Assembly (NCBI GenBank): GCA_917880885.1
Contig: OU862928.1
Coordinates: 12,915,721-12,979,720 of the forward strand
Direction: 5' to 3'
DNA from: Limnephilus marmoratus
Taxonomy: Eukaryota > Arthropoda > Insecta > Trichoptera > Limnephilidae
Length of the DNA stretch: 64,000 nucleotides
The notes below the pieces were generated by a model. The model had not been told where the DNA came from. It made no database searches and saw only the letters and a program-made list of their open reading frames with translations. A program made the position numbers and the translations under genes. This document shows positions 56,196 through 64,000 of the stretch, piece by piece. Within the stretch, counting starts at the first letter, position 1; each line of letters begins with the position of its first letter.

Positions 56196-56830
56196 TAGGT
56201 AGATTTCGTAAGATGGCGGCCACGCGGACTTTGTTCGGCGATCCACTTGATGGTTATACTTACTTCTTTATCTGACTCCACTGGGTTACCAAATGTACCG
56301 TGATATTAATTGAAAGAAATATTTAATACTGAAGTTAAGATTTATTTAAATTTCGTAAAACAGAACAAGTATTTTTATCAGAAGATTTGTAGGGAACGAC
56401 ATTCTCACATACAAACCCACGCCGGCTGGGTTGCCAGCATATCAAACCCAATTATTCGGCTGTTGAGTATCGTTCTCTACATACCTCCCGCCCAGTTTTT
56501 TAGAAATAGCAGGTATGGCTAGGATCAGAGGGTATTTTCTATAAAACGCCTGATGTCCAATTGATTGTTTTAAATTAACAATATAATAATGGTTGAGATA
56601 CAAGATCAACCAGCTTGTAATAGCGAGAAAAAAATTATATGAAACTTTAATTTTGTTCATAAAAATAATCAAGTGGACTTGACAAACAACGCTAAACTAA
56701 ATCAATCTACTCTAGGTACAATAAAAAGTCTTACTGTAAAGATAAGTGTTAATTAAATTATTTATTAATTAATTGAAATTCTTAAGTCTCGTAAAGGTAC
56801 GGGAAGGGGAAACTACATTGTTCCAATATA
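56196..56830. other. No recognisable feature
   Basis: AT-rich non-coding DNA. A short open frame at 56310-56522 has no recognisable similarity. Confidence 0.5.
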
Positions 56831-56833
56831 AAA

Positions 56834-58240
56834 TATGTAACCCGTTAACTCAGTTAAGTTACATTAAATCTATTTATTAAGATGAGTGACATGTATCTAC
56901 ATTATATTATGTAACCAGAAATAAAGAGTATGTATGTGGAAACTTCACACAAATTATAAGTAAAGATAATAAATAATGGGCATCATACTTCGTAGAGATA
57001 AGGAAAGGGGGTAACCACATCATATCAATACGAGGCATGATACTCATCGCATAAGCAGAATCACATCATATGCTTGAGTACTTAAAATTATTAAAGTTAA
57101 TATTATATATAACATATGGAAACGTATTTTATAAAAATAAAGTGAACTACCTTAAGAACGTGTTTAAGCAATTGGTTCCTTAGACTCATGGAATATAACA
57201 TTGAATAGTATATATCATATTTAGATCGTACATTTATGTGCATCTTAACATTATATACATCATGCATTTATTAGCATGGAATATTACCTAGAATAGTTTA
57301 TATTATCCTAATTAGATCATTCATTTATGTGCATCTAACATTACATACTTCATGCATTTATTAGCATGGAATAAAAAAAAAAACATCTCAAGAAAATACT
57401 TGGAACGTTACTTTATGTTATATCATAGTATATCTTTTTATGATAATATTTGAAAAGATTTTTTATGTTTTCACATTTTTATGAAAATAGATGAAAATAT
57501 TTTAAATGTTTTTATATTTTTATGAAAATAGTAGAATTACTTTTAATGCTTCTACAGATACATGGGTGGTCTACATCATACGTTTATTAGTACGGAAAGA
57601 GCAGTACAACATTTATCTATAAACATGATAAAAATATGCTTCACGTTTTGACGGGTGTGGGAAAGGTCATCAGTCATCACACAACTATCAAAACATGGTA
57701 ATACAATAAAAGAATGGAGAAGGTAGTGCATCGTACCTTCTACGCATATTTTTTTTAATTCTCATACTGATTAAGTATGGCAAAAGTATATCATGTTTTC
57801 ATAGGTATGTGGAATGGCACATCACATACCTACAAAAATATGAGAAACACACATCACACTTTTGTAAGTGTATGGAAAAAAAATACGTCATACACTTATA
57901 AAAGCGTGGAAACAAATAGAGCGTTACATACTACATGGTAACATTTGCTATGTATAAACATACATGGTGAAATCATGTTTCTTAGACATGAGGTTTTAAG
58001 AATAATAATTCCTCAAGACATGATTATTGAATAAATCAAGAATGACGATAGTCAAATAAACCTAGAGTTCAATTTCTATTAAAAATTAGTCTCTGATTAT
58101 TTTCTGTTATGGTGAAATCATGTTCAATGAACATGGAGTTTTGAAAATAACCTTTCCTCAATACAAAGGTTATCAAATATACAAAAAAATTAACAATAGT
58201 TAAATAAACTTAGAGTTCAACTTCCATCAAAAGTTGATGG
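56834..58240. repeat. Array of diverged hairpin-forming repeats
   Basis: At least ten hairpins with unlike stems lie in 1.4 kb. The clearest are TAGGTATGTG/CACATACCTA (57802-57811/57823-57832), a 16-bp stem CTTTTGTAAGTGTATG/CATACACTTATAAAAG with one G-T pair (57859-57874/57889-57904), AGAAGGTA/TACCTTCT (57718/57734), GTTTTGA/TCAAAAC (57645/57688) and ATAACCTTT/AAAGGTTAT (58147/58165). Between arms the motifs GGAA and CACATCA or CATCAT recur. Two tandem duplications are embedded: 57189-57367 (about 88-90 bp, twice) and 57969-58250 (about 140 bp, twice). There is no ORF. Function and parent element are unknown. Confidence 0.65.
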
Positions 58241-58259
58241 ATCTAGTTATTTGTAGTTA

Positions 58260-59480
58260 CAGTAATATTAACAATGTTAGATACTAGGTTTATATATATA
58301 TTTTAATATATACCATATTGGGAACATGTTCAATATAGAATACATTAAGATTGTGTTATACAATAATTATGCAAACCTCTAAGAAGTTATTTTTAGCATA
58401 CGTATTGTGAAAAGCGATTATAGCTGGATAAGAAGGTTTCATTGATTGATATACAATGTTTTATGTTTGCTTAAAAATAGGTACATGATGGTACATGATT
58501 TTGAAAAATGACAAATTTTCATTGGTTAAATGGTTCATCACTTTGATGACCAATATTTATTGTATAAAACAAATAATAATAGTACTAGAGCTCAAAATTT
58601 CTTTCAAATTAGAAGTCTTTAGTATCAGTAATTTTACAAATATACGGTTTAAGATAATATATACTTTGTATACGCTTTTTTAAAAAAGTATTATTTTTGG
58701 TACTCATTTTTAATTTGATATAGGATGTTAGCGGACCTAAATGGGGGTCCCTACATTCTGCCGACAGACTAGCTCAGGTTTTAGTCAGCAGAGCGGGAGA
58801 GGCCCTCACCAGCAGGGTGGTAGGATCTGTGAGGCGTGCGTGGGTCTTTCCTGAAATAAAGCTCAAATTTCTACGGGCTGGGAGAAGGCAGTGAAACCAG
58901 TAATCAGGGTAAACATCAGTTATATTGGGTAAAACACCTGCGTAAACACAATATCACAATAATGCATACATAGTAATTCAGGGTAGCAATAACAGTTATA
59001 TCTAAAAAGGAGGAATCTGTCTCTATAATCTCTCTGGAAGGGCTATTATCTCCGCGGTGAATTTACTGCGAACACACGCAAATAAGGGAGAAAACAGCTT
59101 GGGTACTTACAGTGAGCGTTTGGACTCCTGTATCTTCCGTGTCGGGAAAGAGTTCGGCCATTCTTGGTGTCGCAGTGTAACACTTAGCAAAACACGTTCC
59201 ATTGTTTTCCGCGTGGAAACTTCTAGAATGCGCGCGGAACGGTCCCCACGCCATGCGTGCTTACTAGACCAGGAGCTACGGGTAAGTGGCGGTTGGTGGC
59301 TCGCTGCCGACGGTGGCTTGTTTGGGTTCCGCCGCCGGTAGCGCGCCGGGAAGCTAGCGGAGAGGGGGCGAAACTGTAGTTTGCGCAGTGGCGTGCTCTA
59401 CAACTTGGGAGGAGGGGGCCGAGTAATTTGCAGGGGCGTATTTGTGTATCGTAACAAGGATCTGTAGGAAGGGAAAGAAT
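58260..59480. other. Non-coding DNA left of the Gypsy element, possibly its LTR
   Basis: AT-rich to 58720, then GC-richer at 58740-59480. On the minus strand TGTAGGGACCCCC begins at 58754, and GGACC/GGTCC can pair there. This may be an LTR edge of the Gypsy at 59490-63343, but no second copy is visible in the window. A 94-codon frame at 59057-59341 has no recognisable similarity. Confidence 0.4.
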
Positions 59481-59489
59481 TAATTATAT

Positions 59490-62400
59490 CTAATTTTGCC
59501 AATTACTTGCTTTCCGACCGGTATCGATCGCCAAAATGGACTCTACGACCAGATCTGTTCTTTTTATTTCTGGGAGTGGTTCCTGGACAGGGGTGGAAAC
59601 TGGTCCATTATCTTCTACAGGTATGAAGGCTGGTTTTAACTTGTCTATGGAAACACGTTTATTCTTGCCTTTTACGTTGATGACAAACGTTTTCTCATCG
59701 CGTTTCTCCACTTTATAAGGTCCTTCGTAGGGATTTTAAAGGGGCCTTCTTCCACTGTCTGTTCTAAGAAAGACATGGGTAGTTAGAGATAAGTCTTTAT
59801 GTACAAAGCATTTTCTTGATCCATGGGTGGTGGTAGGTGTTGGCTTGATGTTTACAAATTTTCTCTGAAGTCGACCTACGTAAGTGTCGGGTTCTTCTTT
59901 AGGAGTTTCGGTGAAGAAATCACATGGTAATCTTAATGTTCTACCATATGTGAGTTCAGCCGGGGAACATTTAAGGTCTTCGCGAACAGTAGATCTCAAT
60001 CCGAGTAGTATGAGCGGAAGAGTCTCCAACCAGTTCGGGTCACCGCTTGCACTAAGAGCGGCTTTCAGAGTACGGTGCCATCTCTCTATTAAGCCGTTGG
60101 CTTGTGGGTGGTATGTCGTAGTCCTTGTATGTTTTATTCCCAATTTCTCCGCCAGTTTCAAACTTTCAAATTGACGACCCTGGTCTGTAGTTATCGTCTC
60201 CGGGTCCCGTGACCAGCTATCCAGTGGTTCATCAGTGCATTTGCGACGGTTTTTGCAGACATGTCTTTCAATGGTACTGCTTCAGGCCAACGGGTGAACC
60301 TGTCGATCATTGTCAACAAGTATTGGTATCCGTTGCATGCTGAGAGAGGACCAACTAAATCCATATGTACGTTGCGAAAGCGGTCTTCTGGTAAGACATA
60401 AGCTGATGGTGGAGCTACCGTATGTTTTGAGACTTTCGCTTTTTGGCAAGGGATACAGTTTTTAACGAAAATTTTTATGTCTTTCGCCATTTTGGGCCAC
60501 ACAAACCTCAACTCTACTGAGTTTGTTGTTCTGAGTATGCCTGGGTGACAGACATTGTGCACGATTTCTATGACCTCGGTTCGCATGGAATCTGGAATAA
60601 AAGGTCGGACATGACCAGTTGATATATCACACCATAACGATTTGTCTGTGCCAGGTATCACCATTTGATAATGCGGAAATATTTTACGGCTTCGTAAACA
60701 CCTGTTAGTTCGCAGTCGAATGTGCTGTAATTCCGCAGAGCTGGAGTGAATTTTTTAGAGAAAAATCCGAGTGGCTCCCACGTGTCGCCGTTTGATTGTT
60801 GTAAAGAGGCTCCGATCGCTGTATCGCTAGCGTCTACCATGATAGCGATTTTAGCGTTGGGATTCGTATGAGCTAGTAGCGCTGCATTTGCAAGATGATT
60901 TTTGCAATCCTCGAATGCTGCTGTTAATTCCGACCTCCATGGAAGTACTCGTTTGTCGTTCTTTTTCCATCCGGCTATACAGTCAAATAATTTTGCCTGG
61001 GTGTGGATAGCATTAGGAAAGAACTTCCGGTAGTAATTAAGCTTACCTAAAAAAACGGCGCAGACCTTTCGCGGTTTTATGTAGGTAGTGGAAATTCGGT
61101 TATTGCTTTTACTTTCTCTTTAATAGGGGTCATTCCCATTGGGGTAATTGTATGCCCCAAAAAATTAACGGTAGAGGCACCAAATTGACATTTTTGGATG
61201 TTAATGATAAGACCATTTTCAGCTAGGCGTTTGAATAAAATGTCTAAGTGTCTTTGGTGTTCTTCTTCACTTGAGGATGCAATTAGTATGTCGTCAAGAT
61301 ATACGAAACAAAAATCCAGATCCCTGGTGATGGCGTGCATAAAGCGTTGTAAACTTTGTGCCGCGTTGGATAACCCGAATTGCATGGTGGTAAACTCGTA
61401 CAATCCGAACGGTGTGATGATAGCCGTTTTCGGTATGTCCTCAGGTTCCACGGGTATCTGGTGGTACGCCCGCGCTAAATCTATGGTTGAGAATATTTTT
61501 GCTGTTGATAGTTTGTGGGTGAAGTCGTGGAGCTGAGGGATCGGATATTTGTCCGGAACGGTCTTCGCGTTCAAACGCCTATAGTCTCCACATGGACGCC
61601 ATTCACCATTAGGCTTTTTTACCATATGCAACGGACTGGCCCAGTTGCTCTTGGAAGGTCAGCATATTCCCTGTTCCATCATACATTTAAATTTGCGTTT
61701 GGCCGCTTCAAGAAGTGCTGGAGCTAACCTGCGCGCACGTTCGGTTACAAGAGGGCCTTTTGTTTCAATACAATGTGTCACTGTATGCTTAATTCCTGTT
61801 GTCTCCATGTTAGGCCGCGTCAAGCTTGGGTACTTAAAGAGGATATCTCGATACTTCAGAGAGTTAGAAATTGTTGAAATGCCTGAAGAGATTCCTTTGT
61901 ATTTCGAGCCTCGAATCAGCAATCCTGTAGACGAGTCCGTGATCGCTGGCTTTTTTAAATTGACGGTAAGGTTGAGGTTGTGCAGAAAATCGGCTCCCAG
62001 AGTAGCTCTTGATACATCTGCAACTATAAACTTCCACCTAATTGTCCTACGTAGACCCAAGTTAAGTTCTAGTATTCTTGTGCCGTAGGTTTTGATGCAA
62101 TTACCACTGGCGCTGTACAAAGCTGGTGTGCAGCTATCCGAGGTGATGCATTTTTTATTGTGGTTAAAATCTCTAGGTATTATGGAGACGTCAGCTCCCG
62201 TGTCTACGAGGAACTTCTGACGTGTTTCACGATCATATAAAAAGAGACGATAAACATTAGCAGGAAGCTCACATGTCTCTACTGTGGTCTTCCTCTGTCG
62301 TTTCCCTGTTGTTTTTTCGGAAAAGAACACGGTTGGTAGCGCTTGTATGCCTTTTCACCATAAATATTATGCCATTTACAATATCCCTCAGGGTTCCTGT

Positions 62401-63343
62401 TCGGAGATCTCCCACGAGACCCTGACCTTGGTCTTCTAGAGGGGTTTTGTCTTGATGGGGATTGGTCGTACGAATTTTGGCGAAAGTTTTGTCTATTTTG
62501 TCCTTTATAGTCGGATTGTCGGTTGACGTTGTTTTGGTCTTCAACTTCAGTTGTTTAATTTCTCTTGTAAGCTCTTGTAAGTGTGAGTACTTGTTTTTGA
62601 AGTTCTAGAAGTATCGAATTTTCAGGTTCTTTGGCTCGCGATGTGCTTGGTCGATTGTTACGGTTAACCGCGGTACATTCGGTTGCCTGGTATACATCTA
62701 TAATTTTGTCCGCCGCTGAAGCAAGTTGTTCCAGATCGTTGTCTGGCAGTGCGGACAGTATCGCCTGGACATGCTGTGGGAGTCTCTGCAACTATAGTGT
62801 TCTGACGATCGCGCTCTTTGACAAAGCGGGTCCCGCTAACTCCAGCATGTGCCTTGGTAGACCAGTTGGTTTTCGGTCCTCCAACTGGATGCCTGTGAGG
62901 AGTCGAGTTAGTCGCTTCTCCTCCGAGTCCTGAAGACGTTCGATGAGGGCGGTCTTGACGCGTACATACTTTTCTTGGGCTGGTGGATTAATTATTATGT
63001 CGCTTATTATCTACAGGGTGTCAGGATCAAGAGCGGCAATTACGATATTGTATTTGGTAAAGTCGTCTTTTATCCGAGAATTCACGAACTGTGCCTCGGC
63101 CTGGGCCAACCAGAGAGCAATATTGAACTTCCAACAGCTTGGTAAACGTACTGACACGTGGTGTACGTCCGATGCTGGTCTGCTGTTTTCTTCCATGTTG
63201 TTTTTGCTGAGTTTGCCGCTTGGAATTGTGGGAGGATCAGTAGCGCTTGATCCGCTGGCGTTTCCTTCGTTGGTTACGATGAGATTACTTGAGTTTAATT
63301 CGTTGGTATTTTCTTCTTTATTTTCCTCTTCGATAGTAATCAT
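59490..63343 (-). pseudogene. Ty3/Gypsy gag-pol, frameshifted
   Basis: Minus-strand retrotransposon polyprotein in frame-broken blocks. Gag: 63343-63011 and 62933-62555 (HHVSVRLPSCWKFNIALW, QLEDRKPTGLPRHM). Basic, zinc-like region: about 62544-62350 (CKWHNIYG, with one expected Cys replaced by Arg). Protease: KFLVDTGADVSIIP (about 62215). RT: 61631-61077 with [33 protein letters not shown] and [10 protein letters not shown] (catalytic Asp pair intact). RNase H: VDASDTAIGASLQQ (60840). Integrase: 60664-59736 with a HHCC finger, HMDLVGPLSA, ITTDQGRQFES and YHPQANGLIERWHR, so D, D and E are present. C-terminal region 59711-59490. Several shifts and stops make this copy defective. Confidence 0.9.
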
Positions 63344-63349
63344 TTCCCA

Positions 63350-64000
63350 ATTTGATCAGAACAATTCGCAGCAGATATGGCAAATACGTATGGCAAAATT
63401 TCAAAGGAAGAGTGAATTTATGAAATATTTGTTTTTTAATTTATGACCCATATTACTTTAAAAATGATTTCTAAAAGTGTTTGTTGAAAATTGTTCATGT
63501 TTTTATTTAAAAAGTAAAAATTTTTGAAATTTGTTAAAAATATATTAAAAGTTTAAAAATTCCTGAAATTTTTAATATTTTACTTTAGATGATGCGAGAA
63601 AGTATTCAGTAAAGATTAAGATGACAAAATCATCCGTAGGATTAAAATCTTAATATTATTTATAAAATTTATTACTCGAGCAAAAATATATATAAAAATC
63701 TCCAAAACTCATGAAATTTAATATTATCACCAAAATGAAAAGTACTAAACTAAAGTGTCTGATGTATCGGATTTTCAATGAGATCGGTTCTCTGCTCTCC
63801 TCTGCGCTGCAAGTCTGCTCCGCGAGGTTCGCGCCGGTGTGTATCGGCCTTTACCCCGAACTGCTGCTGCCAACGGCAATGTGATTCCGCCCACCGTGTG
63901 ATTCTAGCTGAAATGGAAGACAAGCCAATTTAATCCTTTTTAATGAAAAAAACAAGGAGAAATACAAATTCTTTCACAGGGATTTCATGAGACAGCTAGA
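63350..64000 (-). other. Leader side of the Gypsy element, not resolved
   Basis: No gene. AT-rich to 63770 with an 8-bp inverted repeat ATTAAGAT/ATCTTAAT (about 63617/63647), then a GC-rich block 63780-63910. The 5' LTR and primer site should lie here or beyond the window, but I could not define them. Confidence 0.4.

Noticed and set aside
59057..59341. 94-codon frame left of the Gypsy element
   Set aside because: No similarity seen; probably LTR or flanking DNA.

Overview
The window looks like insect nuclear DNA: AT-rich, intron-containing, with no bacterial operons and almost wholly built of transposable elements. Element types are typical of arthropods (Jockey/CR1-like and RTE-like LINEs, Ty3/Gypsy LTR elements, piggyBac, hAT, a 4-bp-TSD DNA transposon). 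The only host gene I can support is two exons (18859-18983 and 20304-20489, +) of a trypsin-fold serine protease. It carries the catalytic His (AAHC) and Asp (DVALL) motifs and is closest by eye to insect modular serine proteases. The order of insect cannot be fixed from this window.

Layout. 0.2-1.0 kb: a 57-bp minisatellite abutting a decayed LINE (1.0-4.2 kb). 4.5-11.35 kb: a minus-strand Gypsy whose 3' LTR was split by a 2.9-kb DNA transposon (4803-7722, TSD AACT), plus a hAT element (10074-11284). 11.35-16.0 kb: LINE crumbs, a tRNA-like SINE head and dispersed repeats. 16019-18676: a complete piggyBac copy with TTAA duplication and a disabled transposase, set inside a LINE 3' end. 18.8-20.5 kb: the protease exons, with another LINE remnant in the intron. 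20700-29911: a 9.2-kb non-coding LTR element (TSD GTAT, tRNA-Lys-like primer site, polypurine tract) that itself holds a LINE (23.35-25.17 kb) and a solo LTR (27721-28412, TSD AACT).

31.3-45.8 kb: a LINE graveyard. One LINE (33567-38006) sits inside an older LINE with an 11-bp target duplication. A nearly intact LINE follows at 38.67-42.1 kb, with a 929+ codon ORF2 overlapping ORF1 in the -1 frame across a classical slippery heptamer. Another almost intact LINE lies at 42.19-45.84 kb. 46.5-56.2 kb: a minus-strand LINE with an FP-like ORF1, a hAT remnant, and a repeat family interrupted by two further LINEs. 56.8-58.3 kb: a dense array of hairpins. 59.5-63.3 kb: a minus-strand Gypsy gag-pol with recognisable zinc motif, protease, reverse transcriptase and integrase.

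The strongest candidates for something not routinely described are: (1) a 3'-UTR stem-loop of constant architecture but changing stem sequence in at least four LINE copies; (2) the A AAA AAC -1 frameshift arrangement in the 38.7-kb LINE; (3) the covarying hairpin array at 56.8-58.3 kb; (4) template-switch inverted duplications at 29.15/29.9 kb and 55.47 kb. All readings were made by eye, without alignment or database search.
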